Shown in pieces: positions 1 through 9,746 of a stretch of 64,000 bases of DNA. Every line of letters begins with the position of its first letter. Within the stretch, counting starts at the first letter, position 1. The stretch is from Maritimibacter sp. DP1N21-5. Its GTDB lineage: Bacteria > Pseudomonadota > Alphaproteobacteria > Rhodobacterales > Rhodobacteraceae. The notes beneath the pieces are model-generated. The model made no database searches. It saw nothing but the letters and a program-made list of their open reading frames with translations, and was not told where the DNA came from. Where the stretch lies: NCBI RefSeq assembly GCF_019218295.1, contig NZ_JAHUZF010000007.1:204411-268410 (forward strand), in the 5' to 3' direction. The position numbers and the translations under genes are program-made.

Positions 1-129
1 CATCCTTCGGTCTAAGGGCTCGATCGGAGGATACAATTTCCCCCCTGCGGTGTTTTTTCCTGCGGCCTGTTCCATCGGAACCCTATATAGGGGGCAACCA
101 CACGCCCCGCCATGAAGAAAGAGAGTAAC
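1..129. other. ubiG upstream region
   Basis: No gene is recognised here. A perfect 12-bp palindrome, CCCTATATAGGG, lies at 81-92 and contains an A/T core that could serve as a -10 element for ubiG, about 40 bp before its start. The role is inferred from position only. Confidence 0.35.
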
Positions 130-876
130 ATGACGTCAGCGGAAACGACAGTCGATCCGGCCGAAGTCGCCAAGTTCGAAGCCATGGCCGCCGAGTGGTG
201 GGATCCGAACGGAAAGTTCAAACCCCTGCACATGATGAACCCCGTGCGCCTCGACTATATCGTGGGCCAGATCGCCGCCGAACACGGTCGCGACCTGACG
301 GCGGACAAGCCGTTCGAGGGGCTGCGTATTCTCGATATCGGCTGCGGCGGCGGGCTCCTGTCCGAACCCATGGCGCGGCTGGGCGCAAGCGTTGTCGGCG
401 CCGATGCGGCGGAACGCAATATCCCCGTGGCGCAGGTCCATGCCGAACAGTCCGGCCTGTCCATCGACTACCGGCACACCACGGCGGAAGCCCTGGCCGA
501 GGCCGGCGAGCAATTCGACGCGGTCCTCAACATGGAAGTGGTCGAACATGTGGCCGATCCCCTCGCATACCTGACCGCCTGTCAGACGCTCTTGAAGCCG
601 GGCGGGATCATGTGCTGCTCCACCATCAACCGGAATCCGAAGAGCTTCATGGTGGCCATCGTGGGTGCCGAACACATCATGCGCTGGTTGCCTAAGGGCA
701 CCCATGAATGGGACAAGTTCATCACGCCGTCCGAGCTCGAGGACCTGATCACCCGCAGCGGTCTTCGCGTCGTGGACAAGAAGGGCTTCGTCTTCAATCC
801 GGTGCTCTGGTCCTGGTCGATTTCCTCGCGCGACCTGTCGGTGAACTACGTGACAGCAAGCGTTAAGCCTGCCTGA
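130..876 (+). CDS. ubiG: 3-demethylubiquinol 3-O-methyltransferase UbiG
   Basis: SAM-dependent O-methyltransferase that carries out both O-methylations of the ubiquinone head group. The class I SAM-binding motif is visible as [18 protein letters not shown] near residues 70-88, followed by the acidic loop [10 protein letters not shown]. The C-terminal part carries the family-typical [13 protein letters not shown] segment. The 248-residue length fits the family. An in-frame ATG exists at 112, but the ATG at 130 is preferred because a purine-rich AAGAAAGAGAG lies just before it and the family usually begins close to this point. It stands alone; the next gene starts about 100 bp downstream. A short inverted repeat AGCCTG/CAGGCT straddles the stop codon but has no T-tract. 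Confidence 0.95.
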   Translation: MTSAETTVDPAEVAKFEAMAAEWWDPNGKFKPLHMMNPVRLDYIVGQIAAEHGRDLTADKPFEGLRILDIGCGGGLLSEPMARLGASVVGADAAERNIPVAQVHAEQSGLSIDYRHTTAEALAEAGEQFDAVLNMEVVEHVADPLAYLTACQTLLKPGGIMCCSTINRNPKSFMVAIVGAEHIMRWLPKGTHEWDKFITPSELEDLITRSGLRVVDKKGFVFNPVLWSWSISSRDLSVNYVTASVKPA

Positions 877-978
877 AACAGGCTCTGATCCAGCCCAAGT
901 CCTCTGTTGCTCCCTTGCCACTTGGCGCGGGTGCGCAGCGCGGGTATCACCCTCTCCTGATCAGAGAGGAGACGCCCC

Positions 979-3315
979 GTGAGCCACGCCGATACGCGCA
1001 TCCATCAGACCATCGCGACCGAGATTTCGGCGGGCGCGGGCCAGGTCGCTGCCGCTGTCAAGCTGCTGGACGAGGGCGCGACGGTTCCATTCGTGGCGCG
1101 GTATCGCAAGGAGGTCACGGGCGGGCTCGACGACACGCAACTGCGCACGCTTGCCGATCGCCTCGCCTATCTGCGCGAGCTTGAGGCGCGGCGCGTCACG
1201 ATCCTGAATTCGATCAAGGAGCAGGGGAAACTGACCGACGACCTCGCCCGCGCCATCGCCGGGGCCGAGACAAAGGCGACGCTCGAGGACATTTATCTTC
1301 CCTACAAACCCAAGCGGCGCACCAAGGCGATGATCGCGCGGGAAAACGGGCTTGCGCCGCTACTCGACGCGATCCGGGGCGATCGCCACGCCGACCCGGA
1401 AACGCTCGCGCAGGCTTATGTGACCGGCGAAGTCGCGACGCCGAAAGAGGCGCTCGACGGCGCCTATGAAATTCTCGCCGAAGAGATGGCCGAGAACGCT
1501 CCCCTGCTTGGCCGCCTGCGCGACTTCATGCACCGCGAAGCCCTCATCACGGCCAAAGTTGTGTCCGGCAAGGAAACCGAGGGCGCGAAGTTCTCGGACT
1601 ACTTCGACCATCGCGAGCGCTGGGCCGATATTCCCGGCCACCGCGCGCTTGCCATCCTGCGCGCAGCGAAAGAAGAGGTCGTCACGATCAACATCGCCCC
1701 CGATCCCGAAACCGGCGCGGACAAAGCGACAGGGATCGTCGCGCATGAGATCGGCATCACCGGCGACGCGCCGGGCGATGTCTGGCTGCGCAATGCCGCC
1801 GCGCGCATCTGGCGCATCAAGCTGTCGCTCACGATGTATATGGACCTGCTCGCGGACCTGCGCCGCCGCGCGCATGAAGAGGCGATCACGGTCTTTGCCC
1901 GCAACCTGCGTGACCTGCTGCTCGCCGCGCCTGCCGGTGCGCGCCCGACGCTTGGCCTCGATCCCGGCATCCGCACGGGGGTCAAGGCGGCGGTGGTCGA
2001 TGCCACCGGCAAAGTGCTCGACACCGCGACGATCTATCCGTTCCAGCCCAAGAACGACATTCGCGGGTCCGAGGCCAAGATCATCGAACTCATTCGCAAA
2101 CATGGGATCGAACTGATCGCCATCGGTAACGGCACGGCGAGCCGCGAAACCGAACGCCTCGTGGCCGACACGATCAAGCTGCTGCCTGACGGCCCGAAAC
2201 CGACCAAGGTGGTGGTGAGCGAAGCCGGTGCAAGTGTCTATTCCGCCTCGGAACTGGCCGCGCGGGAGTTTCCGGACCTCGACGTGAGCCTGCGCGGCGC
2301 GGTGTCCATCGCCCGCCGTTTGCAGGACCCGCTCGCCGAACTGGTGAAGATCGAACCCAAGTCCATCGGGGTTGGCCAGTATCAGCACGACGTCGATCAG
2401 ACCCGCTTGTCGCGCGCGCTCGAGGGCGTGGTGGAAGACGCCGTGAACGCGGTTGGCGTCGATCTCAACACCGCATCGGCCCCGCTCCTCGCCCATGTTG
2501 CCGGTCTTGGCCAGCGTCTCGCAGAAGGCATCGTCGCGCATCGCGACGCAACGGGCGCCTTCCCCTCCCGCAAGGCGCTGCTCAAGGTCGCGGGGCTGGG
2601 TCCCAAGGCCTTTGAGCAGGCGGCGGGTTTCCTTCGCATCACCGGCGGGACCGAACCGCTCGACGCCTCTTCGGTCCATCCCGAAGCCTATGACGTGGCG
2701 CGCAAGATCGTCGCCTCCTGCGGACGCGACCTCCGGCAGATCATGGGGAACGGCGGGGCACTGAAGGGCCTCAAGGCCGAGGATTTCGTGACCGAGACTT
2801 TCGGCCTTCCCACGGTGCGCGACATTCTGGCCGAACTCGAAAAGCCCGGCCGCGACCCTCGGCCCGAATTCAAGACCGCGAGCTTCGCGGAGGGCGTCGA
2901 GGACATCAAGGACCTGAAACCGGGGATGCGGCTCGAGGGAACCGTCACCAACGTGGCCGCCTTCGGTGCCTTCGTCGACATCGGCGTGCATCAGGACGGC
3001 CTCGTCCACGTGAGCCAGCTGGCCGACCGTTTCGTCAAGGACCCCCATGAGGTGGTGAAGGCCGGCGACGTGGTGCGCGTGACCGTGACCGAGGTGGACA
3101 TCCCGCGCAAACGCATCGGCCTGTCCATGCGCAAGGACGCGGGCGCAGCGGGTGGTCAGCGGCAGGACCGGGGTCCGTCCGCGAAGGATCGCAGCGGTCC
3201 CAAGGGCGACAGGCCCAAGAGCGCGCCGCATGGATCCAAACAGGCCTCACGGGACGCCGGGAACAACGCCTTCGGGGCGGCGCTGGCGGCAGCGATGAAG
3301 GACAAGCGCCGCTGA
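979..3315 (+). CDS. tex: Tex-family transcription accessory / RNA-binding protein
   Basis: 778-residue Tex protein, a nucleic-acid-binding factor associated with transcription. Domains in order: N-terminal helical Tex region; a YqgF/RNase H-like domain starting with [18 protein letters not shown] near residue 325; helix-hairpin-helix motifs ([16 protein letters not shown] and [15 protein letters not shown]) around 500-550; and an S1 RNA-binding domain ([20 protein letters not shown]) around 650-720. A basic, Gly/Lys/Arg-rich tail follows. The GTG start is preceded by GAGAGGAGA at good spacing. Length and architecture match the family, so the assignment is secure. Confidence 0.95.
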   Translation: MSHADTRIHQTIATEISAGAGQVAAAVKLLDEGATVPFVARYRKEVTGGLDDTQLRTLADRLAYLRELEARRVTILNSIKEQGKLTDDLARAIAGAETKATLEDIYLPYKPKRRTKAMIARENGLAPLLDAIRGDRHADPETLAQAYVTGEVATPKEALDGAYEILAEEMAENAPLLGRLRDFMHREALITAKVVSGKETEGAKFSDYFDHRERWADIPGHRALAILRAAKEEVVTINIAPDPETGADKATGIVAHEIGITGDAPGDVWLRNAAARIWRIKLSLTMYMDLLADLRRRAHEEAITVFARNLRDLLLAAPAGARPTLGLDPGIRTGVKAAVVDATGKVLDTATIYPFQPKNDIRGSEAKIIELIRKHGIELIAIGNGTASRETERLVADTIKLLPDGPKPTKVVVSEAGASVYSASELAAREFPDLDVSLRGAVSIARRLQDPLAELVKIEPKSIGVGQYQHDVDQTRLSRALEGVVEDAVNAVGVDLNTASAPLLAHVAGLGQRLAEGIVAHRDATGAFPSRKALLKVAGLGPKAFEQAAGFLRITGGTEPLDASSVHPEAYDVARKIVASCGRDLRQIMGNGGALKGLKAEDFVTETFGLPTVRDILAELEKPGRDPRPEFKTASFAEGVEDIKDLKPGMRLEGTVTNVAAFGAFVDIGVHQDGLVHVSQLADRFVKDPHEVVKAGDVVRVTVTEVDIPRKRIGLSMRKDAGAAGGQRQDRGPSAKDRSGPKGDRPKSAPHGSKQASRDAGNNAFGAALAAAMKDKRR

Positions 3316-3334
3316 CGTACGCCGGGCGTCCGCC

Positions 3335-3360
3335 GGAACCGCGGAACCCCTGACGGCGTT
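3335..3360 (+). promoter_or_regulatory. EcfG-type general stress promoter
   Basis: GGAAC at 3335-3339 and CGTT at 3357-3360 are separated by exactly 17 bp. This matches the published alphaproteobacterial EcfG consensus GGAAC-N16/17-CGTT. The element ends 22 bp before the ATG of the TUDOR-fold gene, leaving a short leader that contains AGGAGG. Confidence 0.75.
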
Positions 3361-3382
3361 TATCGCCGCAGGAGGATCCGCG

Positions 3383-3595
3383 ATGAGCTTTGCGATCGGC
3401 GACAAGGTTGAATGGGACTGGGGAACAGGCACGGCCAGGGGCCATGTCGAAAAGCGCTATACCTGGAAGGTCACCCGAAAACTCCAGGGATCCGAGGTGA
3501 CGCGCAACGGTTCGGATGATGATCCCGCGCTCTATATCGAAACAGACGACGGCAACGGCGTGCTCAAACTCGCCTCCGAAGTGCGCGAGGCGTGA
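3383..3595 (+). CDS. DUF2945 (hypervirulence-associated TUDOR-fold) protein
   Basis: 70-residue protein opening with FAIGDKVEWDWGTGTARGHV, the hallmark of the small TUDOR-like DUF2945 family, and ending in a typical VLKLASEV segment. Members are small beta-barrel proteins of unknown biochemical role, often next to stress or DNA-protection genes. AGGAGG precedes the ATG. The stop overlaps the GTG of the topoisomerase IB gene, so the two are almost certainly co-transcribed from the EcfG-type promoter 22 bp upstream. Confidence 0.85.
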   Translation: MSFAIGDKVEWDWGTGTARGHVEKRYTWKVTRKLQGSEVTRNGSDDDPALYIETDDGNGVLKLASEVREA

Positions 3596-4560
3596 TCGTG
3601 GGCCGGGGGCTGATCTATTATCCCGACAGCAGGCCGGGGATCACCCGCAAGAAGCACGGTCGCGGGTTCACCTATAAGGGCCCCGATGGCACGACCATCG
3701 CACGAGGACCGGAACGCGCCCGGCTCGAGGCGATGGCGATTCCCCCCGCCTATGTCGATGTCTGGATGACCCCGCGCGAGAACGGTCATCTCATGGCAAC
3801 GGGCTACGACGCCCGGTCCCGCAAGCAATACCGCTACCACCCCGACTGGTCCGAGGCGCGAGCCCAGACCAAGTTCAACGACCTCGCCGCCTTCGGCAGA
3901 TGTCTTCCGACGATCCGGCGCCGGGTGGCGCGTGACCTCGACCACAGCGCAGGCGAGCGTGAATTCGCGCTCGCCACGGCGCTTGCGATGATCGACAAGC
4001 TCGCGCTCCGGGTCGGGGACAAGACTTACACAAAGGAAAACGGCTCTTACGGTGCGGTGACACTTTGCCGGCGGCATCTCAGGACGAGGAAGGGCGACAT
4101 GCAGGTGGTGTTCACCGCGAAAGGGGGCAAGAACGCCCGGGTCGCCGTGACCGACAAACGCCTGATGAAGGCGCTGGAATCCGCCCGCGACCTTCCCGGG
4201 GCGGAACTGATCGGTTGGGTCGACGATGACGGCATTGCGCGCGGCATCTCGTCATCGGCTGTGAACGACTATCTCGCCGAGGCGGCAGGTGTCGACGGCA
4301 TCACGGCCAAGACATTTCGCACCTGGGCCGGGACGCTCGCGGCGTTCCGCGCCGTGACCGAAGAGGGCGCATCGACGATCAAGTCCCTGTCCGAGGCGGC
4401 AGCGGAGCGGCTTCAGAATACGCCGACCATCGCGCGCAACAGCTATGTCCACCCCAAGGTTGTCGCGCTCGCCGGAACGGATGAAAAGCTCCCAAAGCCC
4501 GTGCGGCTTCCTGGACTTGTCACAGGCGAAGGGGCCTTGCTCGCCTTTCTGGAAAGCTAG
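3592..4560 (+). CDS. DNA topoisomerase IB (poxvirus/bacterial type)
   Basis: 322-residue type IB topoisomerase, which relaxes supercoils through a 3'-phosphotyrosyl intermediate. The active-site set is visible: Arg in LALRVGDKTYTKENGSYG (about residue 140), Lys in FTAKGGK (about 177), Arg in AKTFRTWAGTLA (about 243), and the nucleophilic Tyr in ARNSYVHPKVV (about 285). The GTG start overlaps the TGA of the preceding DUF2945 gene; another GTG lies two codons further in. Bacterial TopIB genes are known members of EcfG stress regulons in other alphaproteobacteria, which fits the promoter seen upstream. Confidence 0.92.
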   Translation: MIVGRGLIYYPDSRPGITRKKHGRGFTYKGPDGTTIARGPERARLEAMAIPPAYVDVWMTPRENGHLMATGYDARSRKQYRYHPDWSEARAQTKFNDLAAFGRCLPTIRRRVARDLDHSAGEREFALATALAMIDKLALRVGDKTYTKENGSYGAVTLCRRHLRTRKGDMQVVFTAKGGKNARVAVTDKRLMKALESARDLPGAELIGWVDDDGIARGISSSAVNDYLAEAAGVDGITAKTFRTWAGTLAAFRAVTEEGASTIKSLSEAAAERLQNTPTIARNSYVHPKVVALAGTDEKLPKPVRLPGLVTGEGALLAFLES

Positions 4561-4572
4561 CACCGGGCTGGA

Positions 4573-5613
4573 TTAGACACTGTTTTGCCCGGCGAGCATC
4601 ACGGTGCGGTTGCGAGCGTTCCAGATCTCCTCCGCCATGTGCCAAGCGGTCTCGGGACTCGTTGCACGTCCCATCGTGCGCAGGGTGACAGCCATGGTCC
4701 CCACGACGGATTTCGTCGCGTAGGGGTCGTCATCCTCACCGGCCCAGACCCGCTCAAGTCTCGCGACGTCCATCTCTTCGTCCGCAGGCGCATGACCATC
4801 GTCGAGCGTCGCGGGCCAGGTTTCGATCTCTGGGGCGTCGGCACCATGTGTCGTCCAGACCGGACAGGGCTTGTTCGGCCGCATCTCGATCTCGCCGCCA
4901 TCACCGCGAAACACCGCGAGGTTCGGGATGCCGAGGACCTGTGCGGCCCCGGAATGGATGTCGAGGAACCCGCGATGGAAGATGCCCTGCATCACCGTCG
5001 GCGCATCGAAGGGATTGAGAAGGCGCGTGAAGCTGTTAACGGGCGACCTGAGGCCCAGCACCGGTTTCAGCTCGATCAGATCGCGCAAGACCGGCGACAT
5101 GACGTGGAGCGGCAGATAGGTCAGCCCCTGCGTCTCGACCTGGTCCGCAGCCTCCTCGAAACTCCCCGCCATGGGGAGGCCTAACTGCGCAAAGACCCGG
5201 TTGGTATAGACCCGCCCCGGCGTATGTTCTTCCGAGCCATGCACCACGACACGCAGACCCGTGCCCACAAGTGCAAGGATCGACAGGATGAACCACGGCA
5301 GCTGGACCCGCTTGCCTGCGTAGCTCGACCAGTCGATGTCCACCCGCGGCAACACCTCCGGACGCTGCATGGCAGCCCTTGATCCGGTGACGAAGCCGGC
5401 GATTTCGTCAGGCGTCTCTTCCTTCAAACGCAGAAGCATGAGGAAGGCGCCGATCTGTTCCGGCAGCGCCTCGCCCCGCAGGATCATCGCCATCGCGTCC
5501 CGCGCCTCGTCGAAGGTCAGGGGTCGGCTCTTCGTCTTGCCCCGTCCCAGGATCGCGACGAAGGGGGCGAAAGGGTGGGGGTTGTCCGGCGTGAAGGGGC
5601 GCTGCAAGTTCAT
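4573..5613 (-). CDS. Glycosyl transferase family protein, TrpD2/YbiB-like
   Basis: Member of the anthranilate-phosphoribosyltransferase fold, but of the TrpD2 (YbiB) branch, not tryptophan synthesis. Visible are the N-terminal helical segment LTFDEARDAMAMILRGEALP, EQIGAFLMLLRLKEETPDEI, the V-x-H-G-S-E-E-H loop and RLLNPFDAP. E. coli YbiB binds nucleic acids and is not a TrpD enzyme, so no tryptophan role is proposed here; no trp genes are nearby. The start is placed at the ATG giving MNLQRP, 346 aa; the ATG three codons upstream (5622) is equally possible, as neither has a strong ribosome site. It is convergent with topoisomerase IB and divergent from cysG, sharing a roughly 120-bp promoter region with the latter. 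Confidence 0.8.
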   Translation of the reverse strand: MNLQRPFTPDNPHPFAPFVAILGRGKTKSRPLTFDEARDAMAMILRGEALPEQIGAFLMLLRLKEETPDEIAGFVTGSRAAMQRPEVLPRVDIDWSSYAGKRVQLPWFILSILALVGTGLRVVVHGSEEHTPGRVYTNRVFAQLGLPMAGSFEEAADQVETQGLTYLPLHVMSPVLRDLIELKPVLGLRSPVNSFTRLLNPFDAPTVMQGIFHRGFLDIHSGAAQVLGIPNLAVFRGDGGEIEMRPNKPCPVWTTHGADAPEIETWPATLDDGHAPADEEMDVARLERVWAGEDDDPYATKSVVGTMAVTLRTMGRATSPETAWHMAEEIWNARNRTVMLAGQNSV

Positions 5614-5735
5614 GTTGCCCATGATACGCTGCGTCGCGGCGACGCGGTAGGGCCAACAAACATGCGGTTTCGCGCATTTGACATGGCCTCGACATTGCCC
5701 GACATGGAACAAAACGCTCATGCGGGGACGCGGAC

Positions 5736-7163
5736 ATGGATTTTCTGCCCATCTTTCTCGAGGTCGCGGGCAAACGGGTGGTGGTCGACGGCGGCACGAC
5801 GGTTGCCGCGCGACGGGTGGAACGCGCGCTGAATTGCGGTGCCTTCGTCACTGTCTTCGATCCGGAACCCGGCGACGAAGTGCGCGCCTTTCTCGGGCAT
5901 GCGAACCTGACTCATGAGCCGCGACTGCCAGTGGAAGCCGACTTCGCCGGTTGCCTCGTCGCCTATGGCGCGTCCGAGGAGCCGGACCGGGACGAACGCC
6001 TGCATGCCTGGGCCAAAGCCGCAGGGGCTCTGGTCAATGTCGCCGACGAAAAGCATCTCTGCGATTTCATCACGCCGTCCATCGTCGAACGCGATCCGAT
6101 CACCATCGCGATTTCTACCGGCGGCGCGGCACCTGTGATCGCCCGCATCCTGCGCGCCCGGATGGAAGCGATGTTGCCCGCCGCCTATGGCCGGCTCGCC
6201 AAGTTCCTCGCCGATTTCCGGGGGCGCATCTACGAATCCGTGCCCAACGCCCGCAACCGGCGACGATTCTGGGAAAACCTGATCGAGGGCCCGGTGGGCG
6301 ACGCCTTTCTCGCGGGGGAAGAGGGGCTGGCCGAGGAACGGCTGGTCGCGGAACTGGCCCGGGGCGACAACGCCGATCTGAAGCGCGGCGAGGTCTGGCT
6401 TGTCGGTGCCGGGCCGGGCGATCCCGACCTCCTCACCTTCAAGGCGTTGCGCATGATGCAGCACGCCGACGTGGTGCTTTTTGACCGCCTCGTCGGCGAC
6501 GGGATCATCGACCTCGTGCGCCGGGATGCCGAGCGCATCTACGTGGGGAAGAAGCCCAATGAGCATACTCTAACGCAGCCCGAAATCACCGGTCTCATGA
6601 TCGAGCGCGCCAAGCGGGGCGAACGTGTGCTGCGGCTCAAGGGCGGCGATCCCTTCATATTCGGGCGCGGCGGGGAAGAGCTCGAGGATGTGGCCGAACA
6701 CGGCATCCCGGTCGAGGTCGTGCCGGGCATCACCGCGGCAGCCGGCTGTGGCGCGGCGGCGGGTATCCCCCTCACCCACCGAGATCACGCGCAAAGCTGT
6801 GTCTTCATCACTGCGCACGGGGCAGGTGGCGTGATCGACCATGACTGGACCCGCTACGCGCGCAAGGGCCAGACCGTCGTGGTCTACATGGGGCTGAATG
6901 CCATCGGCGCCGTGGCACAGGCCGCGTTGTCCCAAGGGGTCGATGCCGCCATGCCCGTCGCCGTGATCGACAACGGAACGCGGCTAGACCAACGCGTGAT
7001 TACGGGGACCCTCACCGACATCGACGCGAAGGTCCGCGACGCCCAGTTGCCCGGTCCCGCGCTTATCGTCATCGGCCATGTGGTCACGCTCCATGGTGCG
7101 CTGGGCGTCAAGGGATCCCGATCCGAGGCGACCATGGAAATCAAGGCAGGCGCGACGCTCTGA
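5736..7163 (+). CDS. cysG: Siroheme synthase CysG (trifunctional)
   Basis: 475-residue fusion that makes siroheme from uroporphyrinogen III. The N-terminal half (about 1-200) is the precorrin-2 dehydrogenase/ferrochelatase module with the NAD-binding stretch VVDGGTTVAARRVERAL. The C-terminal half is the uroporphyrinogen-III C-methyltransferase, beginning EVWLVGAGPGDPDLLTFKAL and containing VLRLKGGDPFIFGRGGEE and VVPGITAAAGCG. Siroheme is the cofactor of assimilatory sulfite and nitrite reductases; none of those genes is in the window. The gene is divergent from the TrpD2-like gene and convergent with aroE. Confidence 0.95.
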   Translation: MDFLPIFLEVAGKRVVVDGGTTVAARRVERALNCGAFVTVFDPEPGDEVRAFLGHANLTHEPRLPVEADFAGCLVAYGASEEPDRDERLHAWAKAAGALVNVADEKHLCDFITPSIVERDPITIAISTGGAAPVIARILRARMEAMLPAAYGRLAKFLADFRGRIYESVPNARNRRRFWENLIEGPVGDAFLAGEEGLAEERLVAELARGDNADLKRGEVWLVGAGPGDPDLLTFKALRMMQHADVVLFDRLVGDGIIDLVRRDAERIYVGKKPNEHTLTQPEITGLMIERAKRGERVLRLKGGDPFIFGRGGEELEDVAEHGIPVEVVPGITAAAGCGAAAGIPLTHRDHAQSCVFITAHGAGGVIDHDWTRYARKGQTVVVYMGLNAIGAVAQAALSQGVDAAMPVAVIDNGTRLDQRVITGTLTDIDAKVRDAQLPGPALIVIGHVVTLHGALGVKGSRSEATMEIKAGATL

Positions 7164-7178
7164 GCGCCAAATCTGGCT

Positions 7179-7994
7179 CTATTCCAGCGGAATAATCATC
7201 GCCGCGATCACCGGCGAGGTGTCCGGCCGTTGGCCGCGCCACCAGTCGAAAGCCTCGGCGGCCTGTTCGACGAGCATGCCGACGCCGTCTGCGACCTGCA
7301 CCCCCCGCGCCTGCGCCGTGGCGAGAAACGGCGTCAGCCCCTTGCCGTAAACGAGGTCATAGGCGAGCCGCGCGCCCTCGAACACCGTGTCGGGGAGCGG
7401 GGGTTTCTCGCCGGTGAGGCTGGTGGTCGTCGAGTTGAGGACGATGTCGAAGAACCCGGTCACGTCCGCGTAACTCACCGCTTCGATCCGACCGCGACCG
7501 GACAGCATGTCGCGGATCGCCTCCGCCTTGGCGACGGTCCGGTTGGCGATGGTGACGCTCTCGGCGCCAGCGGCCAGAAACGGCGCCACCGCGCCGCGCG
7601 TGGCACCGCCAGCCCCGGCAATCAGGATACGGGCCCCGGATAGGGGAATACCGAGGTTTTCGGAGATGTCGCGCACCAGGCCGACGCCATCGAAGTTGTC
7701 GGCAAGAATCCGGTCGCCTTCGAATTTCAGCGCATTCGATGCCCCGCAGAGCCGCGCGGCTTCCATGGGGTGCGTGGCAATGTTCCGGGCCTCCACCTTG
7801 AACGGCACCGTCACGTTGACACCCATCCCGCCTGCGTCGCGAAAGGCGCGGATCGCATCGGCAAACCCATCGAGCGGCACTTCCATCGCCTCATAGGACA
7901 TGTCTTCGCCGAACTGGCGGGCGAAAGCGTCGTGAATGAAGGGCGACTTGGTGTGGCCGAGGGGGTTGCCCAGCACCGCGTAACGGTCGGTCAT
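7179..7994 (-). CDS. aroE: Shikimate dehydrogenase AroE
   Basis: NADP-dependent reduction of 3-dehydroshikimate to shikimate in aromatic amino acid synthesis. Visible are the substrate loop [17 protein letters not shown], the catalytic lysine in GVNVTVPFK, the DNFDGVG motif, and the Rossmann motif [15 protein letters not shown] followed by IANRT, the NADP-binding loop. The 271-residue length is normal. Its start overlaps the stop of aroQ by 4 bp (ATGA), so the two consecutive or near-consecutive shikimate steps are translationally coupled. Confidence 0.93.
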   Translation of the reverse strand: MTDRYAVLGNPLGHTKSPFIHDAFARQFGEDMSYEAMEVPLDGFADAIRAFRDAGGMGVNVTVPFKVEARNIATHPMEAARLCGASNALKFEGDRILADNFDGVGLVRDISENLGIPLSGARILIAGAGGATRGAVAPFLAAGAESVTIANRTVAKAEAIRDMLSGRGRIEAVSYADVTGFFDIVLNSTTTSLTGEKPPLPDTVFEGARLAYDLVYGKGLTPFLATAQARGVQVADGVGMLVEQAAEAFDWWRGQRPDTSPVIAAMIIPLE

Positions 7995-8428
7995 GCGAGA
8001 AGCGTCGCCATGCGCCGAAGGGCCAATTCATACCCCTGCGTGCCCAGCCCCGCGATCACCCCGTCTGCGCGCAGCGAGACATAGGAGTGATGGCGAAACG
8101 CCTCACGCTTGTGCACGTTCGAGATATGGACCTCGATCACCGGACCCTCGAAAGTGTTGAGCGCGTCCAGAATGGCGACGGAGGTATGGGTGTAGGCCGC
8201 CGGGTTGATCACGATGCCCTGCGCCTCGTCGCGGGCACGGTGAACCATCTCGACGATCTCGCCTTCGTGGTTCGACTGGAAGAGCGCGGTCACGAGCCCG
8301 AACTCGGCACCGACACGCGCGCAGGCCGCTTCCACGTCGGCCAGAGTCTCGGCACCATAGATCTCGGGCTGGCGTTTTCCCAGCAGGTTGAGGTTCGGTC
8401 CGTTCAGGATATGGATCGTCTTCGCCAT
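7991..8428 (-). CDS. aroQ: 3-dehydroquinate dehydratase, type II
   Basis: 145-residue type II dehydroquinase. The signature [16 protein letters not shown] carries the catalytic Arg and Tyr; [17 protein letters not shown] and [19 protein letters not shown] supply the substrate-binding Asn/His/Arg residues. It is the first gene of a two-gene operon with aroE. About 90 bp separate it from the upstream DUF2793 gene on the same strand. Confidence 0.95.
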   Translation of the reverse strand: MAKTIHILNGPNLNLLGKRQPEIYGAETLADVEAACARVGAEFGLVTALFQSNHEGEIVEMVHRARDEAQGIVINPAAYTHTSVAILDALNTFEGPVIEVHISNVHKREAFRHHSYVSLRADGVIAGLGTQGYELALRRMATLLA

Positions 8429-8518
8429 GCGCGCCTCCCGTTTGAAACGCGCATAGCACGGGTTTTCCCTTAGCGTCAGCCACTTGAGGCGGTTTTTCGC
8501 GCCACCCGTTGCATTTTC

Positions 8519-9490
8519 TCAGAACCACCGCCCGATTGCGATCAGGTTGACCGCAGGCGCAACCGTGTTGGACCCGGCTAGGTCGAAGGTCTCGATATCG
8601 ACGCTTCCAGTCGTCGCCGCCCCGACCGTCACCACGGCGGGCGTCGAACCGACCACCGTCGCCGTGATGCAAAAGCCGGCATCGGCAAAGGTCGCAGGAA
8701 GCGTCCATGTCGCGGCCGACCCGCTCACGCTCGCGAAGCCCGGCATGTGGCAAGTTAGCGTGCCGTCGGCGAGCTTCGTATAGCTCCCGTCTGCGTTCGA
8801 CCCGGTTTCGATCACCGCATTGCCCGCCGAAGGGACCGCGTTCACGGTGCCGACCATGTTGGACGTCGTGACGACGCCCGCGCCCGGCGCGACCGACAGC
8901 ACCTCGTCCCAGGCCGCGCCATCGCTGCTGACCTTGATCGTGAAGACATCGCTCCCGGCAAGGCCCATCTCCGCCCGTCCCGACCAGTTCGTCTGGAACA
9001 GGAGCGACGCGGTATCCGTCGCAGCCGACTTGTTGATCTTGAGTTGATGCCCGGCCCCCTCGTGCGACAGGAGCGTCGCGGGCGCGGACACGGCCAGCCT
9101 GTTGGTGGCGTCCGACGTCGTGTTGATCCCGATACCGGGCAGGTTTTCGCGGTCGAGGTCGCGCCATGTCGTGCCGTCATGCACCTTCACGGCCCGCTCG
9201 CCCGCGACGACCGCCAACCAGCCGGCCCTCGGAGTCAGGAAATCCCAGGCGCTGTCGAACCAGGTTGCGATTTGCCCTTCGTGGCCACTCCAGAGACCCG
9301 TGGCCGGATTGCCGATTCCGAAGGTTGCGCCTTGCGCAGGGGTCGGGGGCGGTGTCGTAGCGTCAAGTGCCTCGACCGTAAGTTGTGTAATCACGTCCAG
9401 AACGCGGAGGCCTTCGTTGTGGGTCACATGTTTCTGGGCCTGCGCGGGCTGAATGAGCGGCAAGTCGAGACGCGGGGTCGTTTGCGACAT
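8519..9490 (-). CDS. DUF2793 protein (GTA head-spike-like)
   Basis: 323-residue protein with an N-terminal DUF2793 domain: TPRLDLPLIQPAQAQKHVTH, then NEGLRVLDVITQLTV and a G/W-rich segment ending HDGTTWRDLD. The rest is a Ser/Thr/Gly/Ala-rich beta region. DUF2793 occurs in the Rhodobacter capsulatus gene transfer agent head-spike proteins and in phage tail or fibre proteins. Here no capsid, terminase or tail gene is adjacent, so it is an orphan copy. The ATG at 9490 is chosen because GAGGTG precedes it; an in-frame ATG 13 codons upstream lacks such a site. The role is inferred from the domain only. Confidence 0.8.
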   Translation of the reverse strand: MSQTTPRLDLPLIQPAQAQKHVTHNEGLRVLDVITQLTVEALDATTPPPTPAQGATFGIGNPATGLWSGHEGQIATWFDSAWDFLTPRAGWLAVVAGERAVKVHDGTTWRDLDRENLPGIGINTTSDATNRLAVSAPATLLSHEGAGHQLKINKSAATDTASLLFQTNWSGRAEMGLAGSDVFTIKVSSDGAAWDEVLSVAPGAGVVTTSNMVGTVNAVPSAGNAVIETGSNADGSYTKLADGTLTCHMPGFASVSGSAATWTLPATFADAGFCITATVVGSTPAVVTVGAATTGSVDIETFDLAGSNTVAPAVNLIAIGRWF

Positions 9491-9520
9491 TTTTATCACC
9501 TCGTGGAACTTTCTCCGGGT

Positions 9521-9533
9521 CTTAATCATTAAG
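9521..9533. repeat. Palindrome CTTAATCATTAAG
   Basis: Perfect 13-bp palindrome (CTTAAT-C-ATTAAG), 31 bp upstream of the DUF2793 start, in an A/T-rich intergenic stretch between that gene and the divergent TetR gene. It is a candidate regulator site. Confidence 0.5.
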
Positions 9534-9565
9534 GTCCGAGGATGCGTGAACTTACCAGTTTGTTC

Positions 9566-9582
9566 GTTAACCCTTTGTTAAC
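9566..9582. promoter_or_regulatory. Inverted repeat GTTAAC-N5-GTTAAC, candidate operator
   Basis: Two GTTAAC hexamers (each self-complementary) separated by CCTTT lie in the 256-bp divergent region between the DUF2793 gene and the TetR regulator. Symmetry and location suggest an operator, possibly for the TetR protein itself. Binding is not shown by the sequence. Confidence 0.45.
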
Positions 9583-9746
9583 GTTCGTGGGCCGTCCAAT
9601 TCGCGCTTCGTAAAATGGCGGGACTAAGATATTGATCGCAATAAATTATCCGCCAACGGTCAGGAAACTCATACTTGCGATGCAGGATATGGATGGTAAC
9701 GTACTCAACGAGAGGGCGAGTTTTCGTTAAGAGAGCAGAGACAAAA

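Noticed and set aside
1360..3231. 623-codon open frame on the minus strand
   Set aside because: Antisense to tex, with no recognisable motif and skewed composition.
4573..5613. Anthranilate phosphoribosyltransferase (trpD)
   Set aside because: Same fold, but the sequence fits the TrpD2/YbiB branch and no tryptophan genes are near.
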